The translations under genes were made by a program, and so were the position numbers. Positions 54,959 to 62,566 of a DNA stretch of 64,000 nucleotides are shown piece after piece; the stretch's first letter is position 1, and every line of letters starts with the position of its first letter. The notes below the pieces were generated by a model. The model ran no database searches and had not been told where the DNA came from. It saw nothing but the letters and a program-made list of their open reading frames with translations. This stretch comes from Anaerococcus sp. Marseille-Q5996 (lineage in GTDB: Bacteria > Bacillota > Clostridia > Tissierellales > Peptoniphilaceae), in assembly GCF_946893725.1 (NCBI RefSeq), contig NZ_CAMPPE010000002.1:310001-374000 (forward strand). The letters run 5' to 3'.

Positions 54959-55582
54959 CTAATCCTCCAATAAATCTTTTATTAGTTTTAAAACATCGGA
55001 GCTTACTTCATCAATGGAACGAGTGGCATCCACCTGTTTTATATCATCCTTATATTTTTCAGCAATATCTAAGTATGCATCAAAAATTTTTTTGTGAAAA
55101 TCAAATTCTTCATTTTCTAATCTGTCTGGTGAAAAATTAGCTCTTTTTCGAATCAGAGCTGTTTTATAATCTATATTGAAAAAAATTGTTAAATCTGGAT
55201 TTATATCTCCAGTGGCAAAATCATTTATTTTTTTTACTTCATCAATTCCTAGACCTCTTCCAACCCCTTGGTAAAGTAAAGAACTTAAAACAAATCTATC
55301 ACATAAAATAATTTCACCATTTTCAAGTCCTGGCCTGATTTTTTCTTCTACTAATTGGGCCCTACTTGCTGCAAAGAGCAAACTCTCTGTTTTAGCAGCC
55401 ATGTTTATATTATCGTTGTCAATTATAATTTCCCTAATTTTTTCAGAAATTTCTGTTCCACCAGGTTCTCTAACAACTCTAATATCATAGCCTTGCTCTG
55501 TTAATTTTTGATTCACATTTTTTAAAATTGTAGTTTTTCCAGACCCATCTGGTCCTTCAAAAACAATAAGTTTTCCATTCAT
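54959..55582 (-). CDS. tmk: Thymidylate kinase
   Basis: A 207-aa kinase: dTMP + ATP to dTDP. Walker A FEGPDGSGKTT, the DR(Y/F)-type motif LCDRFVLSSLLYQG, and a LID region with RKRANFSPDRLENEE. First gene of the tmk-darA-holB-ricT run. Upstream is the rplY terminator. Confidence 0.96.
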   Translation of the reverse strand: MNGKLIVFEGPDGSGKTTILKNVNQKLTEQGYDIRVVREPGGTEISEKIREIIIDNDNINMAAKTESLLFAASRAQLVEEKIRPGLENGEIILCDRFVLSSLLYQGVGRGLGIDEVKKINDFATGDINPDLTIFFNIDYKTALIRKRANFSPDRLENEEFDFHKKIFDAYLDIAEKYKDDIKQVDATRSIDEVSSDVLKLIKDLLED

Positions 55583-55621
55583 AAGTCTATTATAGCAAAC
55601 ATTTCATCTTTATGGCAATAA

Positions 55622-55641
55622 AAAAAGACCCTAGGGCCTTT
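55622..55641 (-). terminator. Terminator of rplY
   Basis: AAAGGCCC/GGGTCTTT stem on the minus strand (one G-U pair), followed by a long T-run. Confidence 0.75.
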
Positions 55642-55647
55642 AAATTT

Positions 55648-56307
55648 TTATTCAGCGTCTTCTTCTGATTCTTCACCTTCTGTTTCATCAACAGTTGGTA
55701 CATCAGCAGCGTCAACATCAGCAGCTTCTTCATCTTCTGGAATTTCTTCTTCACTTGCTTCTTGTAATGAGCAGATTACTTCATCTTCTTCAGCAAGAAT
55801 TGTGATATTTTCATTTCCGAAGATATCTAAGTCAGCGATTGTTCTGTTATCACCAATTTCAAATTCACTAATATCTACTTCAGCTGTTTGTGGAATGTAT
55901 TTTGGTAAACATTCAACATCTACTGTGTCGATATTTTGTACTAATACGGCTTGTTCGATTTTTAAGTCTTCTCTTCCTAATAAAACAACTGGTACACTTA
56001 CTCTGATTGTTTCGTTTTGGTTAATTGCTTGGAAATCGATGTGTAGGTATTGGTTTTTGTATGGATGTGTTTGGTAATCTTTAATAAGTACGTCTTTGTT
56101 TTCTCCATCTATATCTAATGTGATGATTGTAGATGTACCTGCTTTTCTTAAAATTTTATCGAAGTCTCTTGATGTAACTTGAACATTAAGGTTATCTTCG
56201 TTTTTGGCATAAACAACGCCTGGAATTAATTCATCAGCTCTTAATTTATTAACTTTGTTTTTTCCAGTAGCTTCTCTGTTGTTTGCATTTAATACTAAGT
56301 CTGCCAT
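55648..56307 (-). CDS. rplY: 50S ribosomal protein L25 (Ctc/TL5 form)
   Basis: A 219-aa two-domain L25/Ctc protein that binds 5S rRNA; relatives are general-stress induced in Bacillus. The N-terminal domain (LNANNREATGKNKVNKLRADELIPGVVYA in overlapping motifs; HPYKNQYLHIDFQ) is followed by the TL5 beta domain (IRVSVPVVLLGRED). A long Glu/Asp-rich tail (about 180-219) is unstructured. AGGAGGG ribosome site and its own promoter. Confidence 0.95.
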   Translation of the reverse strand: MADLVLNANNREATGKNKVNKLRADELIPGVVYAKNEDNLNVQVTSRDFDKILRKAGTSTIITLDIDGENKDVLIKDYQTHPYKNQYLHIDFQAINQNETIRVSVPVVLLGREDLKIEQAVLVQNIDTVDVECLPKYIPQTAEVDISEFEIGDNRTIADLDIFGNENITILAEEDEVICSLQEASEEEIPEDEEAADVDAADVPTVDETEGEESEEDAE

Positions 56308-56338
56308 ATTCCCTCCTTTTATATTATCATACTGACTA

Positions 56339-56389
56339 ATTATACCCTAAATTCTCATACTTTACAATGATTTGTTTTTATAATATGAT
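56339..56389. promoter_or_regulatory. Overlapping divergent promoters of rplY and tpx
   Basis: Minus strand, rplY: TTGTAA (56367-56362), 17 bp, TATAAT (56344-56339). Plus strand, tpx: TTTACA (56361-56366), 17 bp, TATGAT (56384-56389). The two -35 hexamers share five base pairs on opposite strands, so the polymerases should compete. Confidence 0.75.
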
Positions 56390-56433
56390 ATTAATTAGAT
56401 AATAAATGTTCTTAAAAATTTAAGGAGAAAAAT

Positions 56434-56949
56434 ATGAACAATAGAGTTGTAAAATTTGGACAACTTGACTTAACCGTTGATGGTAAAAAGCTTAATATAG
56501 ATGATAAGGCTCCTAACTTTAAAGGAAAGGTGGAAGACCTCTCTGATTACGATTTCTACGAAAGCGAAGAAGGAAAGGTTAAAATTATATCTGCAGTTCC
56601 TTCACTAGATACTTCAATTTGTGAATTACAAACATTTTTACTATCTAAAAATGAAGATAACTTTCCAGAAGATCTATCTGTAATCACTATTTCAAATGAT
56701 TTACCTTTTGCTCAAAAACGCTTTGAAAAAGAGAAGGCTATATCGAAAGTAAAATTAGTATCTGATTACCTTTACGAAGATTTTGCTAAAAAATACTCAC
56801 TATTTATAAATGAATTAAAATTAATAAATAGAGCTATATTCGTAGTTGATAAAGACAATATCATTAGACATGTTGAATACTTAGATCAAAATACAGAACT
56901 ACCTGATGTAGACAAGGCACTTGAAATCGCCCTAAGCCTTACAAAATAA
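56434..56949 (+). CDS. tpx: Thiol peroxidase lacking the resolving cysteine
   Basis: A 171-aa peroxiredoxin of the Tpx group that reduces peroxides. The N-terminal VVKFGQLDLTVDGKKLNIDDKAP and the active-site SLDTSIC (T60, C63) are typical. The resolving Cys normally found in the FAQxRFC motif is Glu98 here (FAQKRFE), and C63 is the only cysteine in the protein, so the two-cysteine cycle is impossible without another thiol. AAGGAG ribosome site; monocistronic with a terminator. Confidence 0.92.
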   Translation: MNNRVVKFGQLDLTVDGKKLNIDDKAPNFKGKVEDLSDYDFYESEEGKVKIISAVPSLDTSICELQTFLLSKNEDNFPEDLSVITISNDLPFAQKRFEKEKAISKVKLVSDYLYEDFAKKYSLFINELKLINRAIFVVDKDNIIRHVEYLDQNTELPDVDKALEIALSLTK

Positions 56950-56953
56950 AAAG

Positions 56954-56990
56954 ATAACCCTGGAGATAAAATAATCTCAGGGTTATTTTT
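56954..56990. terminator. Bidirectional terminator between tpx and the femX-like gene
   Basis: ATAACCCTG...AGGGTTAT stem (56954-56986, one bulge) with T-rich tail on the plus strand; the convergent gene ends next to it. Confidence 0.78.
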
Positions 56991-57975
56991 ATTTTAAAAA
57001 TTCTTCGTATTTTTCTCTATCATAAACAACATCTAATTCACCAATGAAGTTGCTATATCTATCTGGATAGCAAAATCCTTCTTTAAATCTATACAATCCA
57101 TCTTTTGAGTCTAGAGAGAAAGTACCGCCAAAGTCAAAATAATCATATCCATTTTCACGACACCACTTAATCTCTTCCCAAATCATATTAAAGTTTGGCA
57201 TCTTATTTCTCATTTCATTAGAGCTTGCTGCATAAAGATAATAAACTTTATTGCCATATGGCACTAACAATGAAGCAGCCAGTGCTTGGTCTTCAAAATA
57301 AGAGGTAAATATAGTTCCATCCAGATTGTCAATTAATCTTTGAAAATATTCTTTAGGTCTGTGACCAATTTCTTGTCTATCAGCCATTATTTTTGTAAGT
57401 TCAAAAAATTTATCTAAGGTTTTCTCATTGGTTTCTTGAATGGTTTTTATGTCATTTCGATAAGATTTTCTAATATTTCTACGTGTAGCAGATGAAAAAC
57501 TTTCAAATAATTCATCTTCAGTCATACCTGATATAGGTAAAATCATATTATATCTAGGCTGCGTAAATGAATGTGGGTCTGTTCCATATGTTCTAACATC
57601 ATAGCCTCTTTTTTCGTATTCATAGACAGCCTTCTCATCAAAAATTACTTCTGGATCCATTCTTAATAAAAATGCTTGGTACTTATCTTTCAAAATTTCA
57701 GCTTCTTTGATTAATGAATCTACAAGGTCATAATTTTTAAAATTACAAACTGGTCCACGAGGTGCATATAGAAAATATTTCCCATTGGGGTTTTGAATAC
57801 CTATAATACTCATAGCTGCAATTATTTGCTTATTTTCTTCTATGTAAACATAATCACTTGTCCAGTTATTTTTAATTTTTGCCCATGCAGGGTCTTGCAT
57901 GGGTTTCCCAAATTCAGAATTTCTCACAAATTCTTTATATCTTTCAAAATCTTCCTTAGTTTCTACTAATGGCAT
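56989..57975 (-). CDS. FemX/FemAB-like peptidoglycan bridge aminoacyltransferase
   Basis: A 328-aa protein of the Fem family (two GNAT-like domains), which transfers an amino acid from aminoacyl-tRNA to the stem-peptide Lys of the lipid precursor. Seen: GKPMQDPAWAKIKNNW near the start, KYFLYAPRGPVCNFKN, ATRRNIRKSYRND and YDYFDFGGTFSLDSKDGLYRFKEGF, typical of the family C-terminus. No coiled-coil arm insertion is evident. Which residue is added cannot be told. It is 8 bp after folD. Confidence 0.88.
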   Translation of the reverse strand: MPLVETKEDFERYKEFVRNSEFGKPMQDPAWAKIKNNWTSDYVYIEENKQIIAAMSIIGIQNPNGKYFLYAPRGPVCNFKNYDLVDSLIKEAEILKDKYQAFLLRMDPEVIFDEKAVYEYEKRGYDVRTYGTDPHSFTQPRYNMILPISGMTEDELFESFSSATRRNIRKSYRNDIKTIQETNEKTLDKFFELTKIMADRQEIGHRPKEYFQRLIDNLDGTIFTSYFEDQALAASLLVPYGNKVYYLYAASSNEMRNKMPNFNMIWEEIKWCRENGYDYFDFGGTFSLDSKDGLYRFKEGFCYPDRYSNFIGELDVVYDREKYEEFLK

Positions 57976-57983
57976 TATCTCTC

Positions 57984-58769
57984 CTAATCTATCAACGTTT
58001 CTAATAGGGTTAATGTGGTTATTGCCCCTATTCCATTTTTACTTGTTAATATTTCTAAATCTAAATTCTCTAAATCATCAATATTGATGTCACCTACTAT
58101 CTTACCATTTACGTAAGAAGTTCCAACATCGACTAATACTTGTCCATCCCTAAAGTAAGACTTATCATAATAATTGGCCTTACCTATAGCTGAGATAAAT
58201 ATATCAGATTGTCTAATTAAATCCTTAGCATTTTGGGTTGCTTGATTAATAACTGCAATTGTTGCTCGTTTTCTAGATAAAAGTGTTGCTAATGGTAATC
58301 CAATTAGATTCGTGTTGTTAGCGATAAGAATATTTTTTGATTTTAAATCATAATTTTCTAATAAAAATCTGGCAATCGCTTTAGGGGTGGCTGGCAAATA
58401 GTTGTATTCTCCGTTTAATGATTTTCCCATAGACTCATAAGTAAACCCATCTAAATCTTTAATTTTTATTTCTTCTCTAAGTTTACTAATATCATCATGG
58501 TTGCCAAATGGTAGCAATATTATAAATCCATCTTCTTTTTTAAAACTATTTACATAATCAATAATTTCATATGAGGATGTATGCTCGTCAAATTTCTTGT
58601 CTATATATTCAATATTAAATTCTTTGCATCTTCTTATTATAAAATTTTTATAAGAGATCTCTTCAGCACTTGGTTTATAAGTTAATAGTATAACTTTCTT
58701 ATCGGTATGAATCTCTGATAGTTTTGAAATTATTTTTTCTTTTATATTTTTTGTATCAAGTATTTTCAT
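57984..58769 (-). CDS. folD: FolD-like protein with degenerate active site
   Basis: A 261-aa homologue of the bifunctional methylene-THF dehydrogenase/cyclohydrolase. The fold is recognisable (DLDGFTYES with Asp107, PATPKAIARFLLENY, VDVGTSYVNGKIVGDI, GIGAITTLTLLE). However, Tyr40 is kept while the catalytic Lys four residues later is Ile44; the Gln of QLPLP is Leu85 (ILLPFG); GxSxIVGxP is NNTNLIGLP; and PGGVGP is SKNGIGA. Cyclohydrolase activity is doubtful. I chose ATG 58769 (GGAG upstream); the longer frame runs through the upstream terminator. Confidence 0.82.
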   Translation of the reverse strand: MKILDTKNIKEKIISKLSEIHTDKKVILLTYKPSAEEISYKNFIIRRCKEFNIEYIDKKFDEHTSSYEIIDYVNSFKKEDGFIILLPFGNHDDISKLREEIKIKDLDGFTYESMGKSLNGEYNYLPATPKAIARFLLENYDLKSKNILIANNTNLIGLPLATLLSRKRATIAVINQATQNAKDLIRQSDIFISAIGKANYYDKSYFRDGQVLVDVGTSYVNGKIVGDINIDDLENLDLEILTSKNGIGAITTLTLLETLID

Positions 58770-58782
58770 GTGTGACTCCAAT

Positions 58783-58804
58783 AAAAAAACGCCCATTAGG
58801 GCGT
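58783..58804 (-). terminator. Terminator of the NlpC/P60 gene
   Basis: ACGCCC-TAAT-GGGCGT stem on the minus strand, followed by seven T. Confidence 0.92.
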
Positions 58805-58817
58805 AATATTTATTTAA

Positions 58818-60503
58818 TTAGAATATTCTTCTTGCACCAGCAAATACTTTTTGATAGTAGTTGCTATAAACATTATCAAATTTTACACCTGATTTTGGTG
58901 TTGATGCATGGATAAATGTACCATCAGAACTTGTAACAATTCCAACATGGTCGATTCCACTATGATTTGAGAAGAATACTAGGTCCCCTGGTTGTAAATT
59001 ATTAATTCCAACAGCATATCCATTATTAAATTGTGCTTGTGATGAATGTGGTAAGTTTACTCCCAATTGTTTGTAAGCGTAAACTACTAGTCCAGAACAA
59101 TCAAATCCTACTGATGGATTTGATGCACCCCAAACATATGGGCTACCAGCAAATTGGCTTGCAATGCTTGCTGCTTGTTGTCCATTTTGATTTACAACTG
59201 GAGCTTGTTGAGCAGTTTCTTCTACTACTTCTTCATCAAGTACTTCTTCTACTGCTTTTTCTTCTATCTTTTGATTTTCATTTTGTTTTTGCTCTTCAGC
59301 TGCAGCTTGTACTTGTTGAACTTCTTCTACTTTTTGTTCTTCAGCTTGTTTTTCTGAAGTATTTTGTGCTTCTTCTTTTGTTGCATCTTCAGTTGTTAAA
59401 TAATAAGCAGAAACAAAAGCTGTTTTGCCATTATAAGTTGTTTTCACCCAACCATCTGCGATTTCACCATCAACTTTTGAACCATTTTCTAAAGTTCCAA
59501 TTATGTTACCACTTTTAGCTGCATCTCTTACATTAACAGCAGGAGTATTGTAAACCCATCCACTAAATGCTGTACCATATGCTTCTTGTGTTTGTTCAAC
59601 TACTTGTTGTTCTTGGATTTTAGCCGCCCCTTGAGCTTTAATTTCTTCAGCTTGTTTTTGTTCTTCAGCTTTTTTTGCTTGAATAGAGTCTACTAGAGCT
59701 TGAGGATAGTCATTAGAAAGATATTTTAGATTTAGGTAACCCTCTTCAATTTTTAACCATTCGCCGTCAACTATGCCGTTAACCTTATCCCCAGCTACCA
59801 ATGTTCTGACAATATTAGTATTATCATCCATTGACTTAGAAGATCTAATGTATAAAGCTTCTACATTTACAAATTTTGTAGCTTCTACTACTGGAGATTC
59901 TTCTACTAATTGAGTTTCTACTTCTTCTTTATTATTATCTAAATAGTTTGTAACTTCATTATTAACTTCTGTTTCCTCTAATTCATTAGAAGAAACATCT
60001 TCTAAATTTTCATCTAATTTTGAATCATCATACATAATTACTTCTTCATTTTGTGATTCAGTTTCTTCTTCGATTGCTGGAAGTTCTGAATCATCATAAG
60101 TGATAACTTCTTGTTCTTCAACTACAGGAGTTTTTTCTATGTATTCTACTTCGTATTCTACTTCTTTTTCTTCTTGATTAGATTTTTCGTCTTTTAACAC
60201 ATTAATTACAGTAGTAGCAAGGATTTCTTTTGCATTTTCTTCAATTTTTGCAACTTTTTCTTCTTGTTTTGCAGTATTTTGTACTGTTCTTGTTTCATTT
60301 GCTATAGCTGTATTTTTTAAGTCATTTGTATAATCTGATTTCACAAAGTTATAGTCATTTGAATTTTCACTATAATTTGGAGTAATCATAGTTTTTGTGT
60401 TTTTATCAGATTCTAAGTTATTAATAGTTGAAGCGTATGCTGTAGCACCTGCTGTTACGGCAGCAACTAGTGATAAAGCTGCTCCAATTCTTTTTTTATT
60501 CAT
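58818..60503 (-). CDS. Secreted SH3b-NlpC/P60 cell-wall hydrolase
   Basis: A 561-aa exported peptidoglycan endopeptidase. Signal peptide (1-25); a long acidic low-complexity stretch with a duplicated VIxYDDSxL unit (residues 133-141 and 155-163); bacterial SH3 domain 1 (about 211-263); a Gln/Ala/Glu coiled linker; SH3 domain 2 (about 315-371); a second Glu/Gln linker; then NlpC/P60 with Cys469 (GFDCSGLV), His519 (IDHVGIV) and His532 (FIHAST). The substrate should be the D-gamma-Glu-diamino acid bond. The best ribosome site (GAAGGGA) is unusually far (about 13 bases) from the ATG. Confidence 0.93.
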   Translation of the reverse strand: MNKKRIGAALSLVAAVTAGATAYASTINNLESDKNTKTMITPNYSENSNDYNFVKSDYTNDLKNTAIANETRTVQNTAKQEEKVAKIEENAKEILATTVINVLKDEKSNQEEKEVEYEVEYIEKTPVVEEQEVITYDDSELPAIEEETESQNEEVIMYDDSKLDENLEDVSSNELEETEVNNEVTNYLDNNKEEVETQLVEESPVVEATKFVNVEALYIRSSKSMDDNTNIVRTLVAGDKVNGIVDGEWLKIEEGYLNLKYLSNDYPQALVDSIQAKKAEEQKQAEEIKAQGAAKIQEQQVVEQTQEAYGTAFSGWVYNTPAVNVRDAAKSGNIIGTLENGSKVDGEIADGWVKTTYNGKTAFVSAYYLTTEDATKEEAQNTSEKQAEEQKVEEVQQVQAAAEEQKQNENQKIEEKAVEEVLDEEVVEETAQQAPVVNQNGQQAASIASQFAGSPYVWGASNPSVGFDCSGLVVYAYKQLGVNLPHSSQAQFNNGYAVGINNLQPGDLVFFSNHSGIDHVGIVTSSDGTFIHASTPKSGVKFDNVYSNYYQKVFAGARRIF

Positions 60504-60560
60504 CGGTAATTAGATTCCCTTCTTTACTTTTTGTATAGTCTTGAAATTCAATCTGGACTA

Positions 60561-60589
60561 ATCATATACTAACTTAACAAAATTGTCAA
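60561..60589 (-). promoter_or_regulatory. Promoter of the NlpC/P60 gene
   Basis: TTGACA (60589-60584), 17-bp spacer, TATGAT (60566-60561) on the minus strand. The remaining AT-rich DNA between here and RNase P RNA (60590-60746) shows only a weak TTACA/TGTAA hairpin that may end the RNase P transcript. Confidence 0.88.
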
Positions 60590-60746
60590 GAAAAAGTTAC
60601 AAAAAAATTACACTTTGAAAGAAATATTTTATATATATTGGTAAATTATCGAACTTTTAGCAATATATGTAAATATAAGTCTTAAAAAAGTGTAAGTTTT
60701 CTAACTATAATAAACAAAATATTTACATTTTGTAATAATTATGTAG

Positions 60747-61079
60747 GGAGCAAATCTATAAGCCGTGTTCTGTATTAGACAATCATCTATCTAGGCTCAT
60801 TGTTGCCAATAAGCTCAAGCGAACAACCATTCTGGATCAAAGCCGAGCAAGCTTTGTTTATCATCCCTTCGTTCTTGCACCGGATGGGGTTTACATAGCC
60901 TATATGTCACCATATAGCTGGTGAGCTCTTACCTCGCCTTTCCAACCTTACCGAGACAACTCGGCGGTATATTTCTGTTGCACTAGCCTGAAGATCACTC
61001 CTACTTGACGTTATCAAGCATCCTGCTCTGTGGTGCACGGACTTTCCTCGTACTAAGCCGCGATTGTCTGATTTACTCC
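60747..61079 (-). ncRNA. rnpB: RNase P RNA
   Basis: The catalytic RNA of RNase P, which trims tRNA 5' ends. On the minus strand it begins with GGAGTAAATC (61079-61070), which pairs perfectly (10 bp, one G-U) with GATTTGCTCC at the 3' end (60756-60747), forming P1. Inside are the universally conserved blocks GAGGAAAGTCCGTGC near the 5' end and AGAACACGGCTTATAG near the 3' end, and the GGTAAGGTTGGAAAGGCGAGGTAAGAGCTCACC region (as shorter conserved pieces). About 333 bases. Confidence 0.96.
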
Positions 61080-61086
61080 AAACCTT

Positions 61087-61114
61087 ATTTTACCTTTTAT
61101 TAAATATTTGTAAA
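61087..61114 (-). promoter_or_regulatory. Promoter of RNase P RNA
   Basis: TTTACA (61114-61109), 16-bp spacer, TAAAAT (61092-61087), about 8 bases before the RNA 5' end; it lies just after the nif3 stop. Confidence 0.75.
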
Positions 61115-61121
61115 ATTTGTA

Positions 61122-61892
61122 TTAAATAAAAGTTCTAAATGTATCATCTTTCGAGTAAGTATATATTTTTGAATCGGTCATTTCACTTACTACATCTTTA
61201 AGTTTATAAATAACATGATTTTCGCTTGCAAAATGACCTGGATCAATTATTAAAAGCCCCTTATCACTATAATCCATGGCTTCATGATACTTTACATCAG
61301 CTGTCAGCACAGCATCTAAACCTAGTTTAATACAATCATCAAATAATTCAGCACCTGCACCTCCACATACAGCAAGTGTTTTTATTTTTTTGTCCATATT
61401 TCCATAGCAGATAACTCCTCTTGCATTTAACTTATCTTTTATATTCATAGCAAGGGTTTGAGGATTTATCTCATCTATATCCCCATATCTGCCAAGTCCA
61501 GGATTTTCTCCATTTTCTAGTATTTTAGTATTTCTTAAGTTTAATATTTGTGCTAAATTATCATTTAGTCCGTCATTAGCCTTGTCTAAGTTTGTATGCA
61601 TTGAATAGACGCTTATATCATTTTTGATAACTTTTTCTAATCTTTTATAGAATTGATCAGTAAAATCTATATATCTTATATCATTAAATATATATGGATG
61701 ATGAGTAATTATAAGGTTGCAATTATTTTTAATAGCTTCATCTATCCCCTCTTCTTCAAGGTCAAGACTAATCATCACACTTTTAAGATCATTACCAGGA
61801 TTCCCTATTTGTAAGCCCGAATTATCCCATTGTTCTTGTAGGTCTAATGGATATTTTTCTTCTAATTTTTCTATTAATTCTCTAATTTCCAT
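61122..61892 (-). CDS. Nif3-like dinuclear metal centre protein
   Basis: A 256-aa protein of the Nif3/YqfO/YbgI family, a hexameric ring with two metals per subunit. Metal-site motifs: LIITHHPYIF, SMHTNLDKANDGLN, TADVKYHEAMD and IDPGHFASEN. It is the short form, lacking the PII-like insertion of B. subtilis YqfO. Biochemical role not settled (GTP cyclohydrolase-related proposals exist). It overlaps trmK by 19 bp; the rpoD-trmK-nif3 order is conserved in Firmicutes. Confidence 0.93.
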   Translation of the reverse strand: MEIRELIEKLEEKYPLDLQEQWDNSGLQIGNPGNDLKSVMISLDLEEEGIDEAIKNNCNLIITHHPYIFNDIRYIDFTDQFYKRLEKVIKNDISVYSMHTNLDKANDGLNDNLAQILNLRNTKILENGENPGLGRYGDIDEINPQTLAMNIKDKLNARGVICYGNMDKKIKTLAVCGGAGAELFDDCIKLGLDAVLTADVKYHEAMDYSDKGLLIIDPGHFASENHVIYKLKDVVSEMTDSKIYTYSKDDTFRTFI

Positions 61893-62566
61893 CTGACTTT
61901 CACCTCATTTATCGCTTTTAGTCTGGCGTTTATTTTATCTAGACCGTCATAATTTGCTGATTTTTCTATAATATCATTTTTAAATTTAATATTTTTTTTA
62001 TAATCTATTTTGATTTTATCTTCCAGCAAATAGCTTTTCTTATTTATATTTTCAAATCCATAATAAATATCAGCTAAGGAAAAATCTTGGTGTTTTCCGT
62101 ATGAAACTTTGAGTATGTCATAATACTTTCCATGTTCAAAGGTTAGAAAGTCTCTTATTATTTCAAAGTTATTTTGATTTAAATATTCTCTTAGTCTTTC
62201 TGTTGCAATGTTGGATGCTAAAATCATATATTCCAAATTTTTAGCAAAGTCTAAATTTTGATCTATAATTTCAATTATAGTATTTCCACCCATTCCTGCT
62301 ATTATAGCCACTTGATTATCTTCTTTTTCTATTCCGTCAAATCCATCTGTAACTTTGGTTTTTATAATTTTTCTCAAATCATCATCAAGCCTATCTTCAA
62401 GCTTTTTAAGGGAAGGGGCTGATATATCAGTTGCAAGTATATTAGTACTTATTCCATTTTTTGCCAAATATAAAGGAACCAATCCATGATCAGTTCCTAC
62501 ATCTATGACATTTTTTCCTCTGTCAATTATATTAATAATTTCCATTAATCTTTTTTTATCGTTCAT
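61874..62566 (-). CDS. trmK: tRNA (adenine22-N1)-methyltransferase
   Basis: A 230-aa SAM-dependent enzyme making m1A22 in tRNA. Seen: VIDVGTDHGLVPLYLA (SAM motif I), NILATDISAPSLKKLE, and the family signature AIIAGMGGNTIIEIID; the C-terminal helical part contacts tRNA. Its ATG overlaps the rpoD stop by 1 base. Confidence 0.93.
   Translation of the reverse strand: MNDKKRLMEIINIIDRGKNVIDVGTDHGLVPLYLAKNGISTNILATDISAPSLKKLEDRLDDDLRKIIKTKVTDGFDGIEKEDNQVAIIAGMGGNTIIEIIDQNLDFAKNLEYMILASNIATERLREYLNQNNFEIIRDFLTFEHGKYYDILKVSYGKHQDFSLADIYYGFENINKKSYLLEDKIKIDYKKNIKFKNDIIEKSANYDGLDKINARLKAINEVKVRWKLEN

Noticed and set aside
59033-59518. 161-codon plus-strand open frame opposite the NlpC/P60 gene
   Set aside because: Leu/Gln-rich product is an artefact of the repetitive Glu/Gln codons of the real gene on the other strand.
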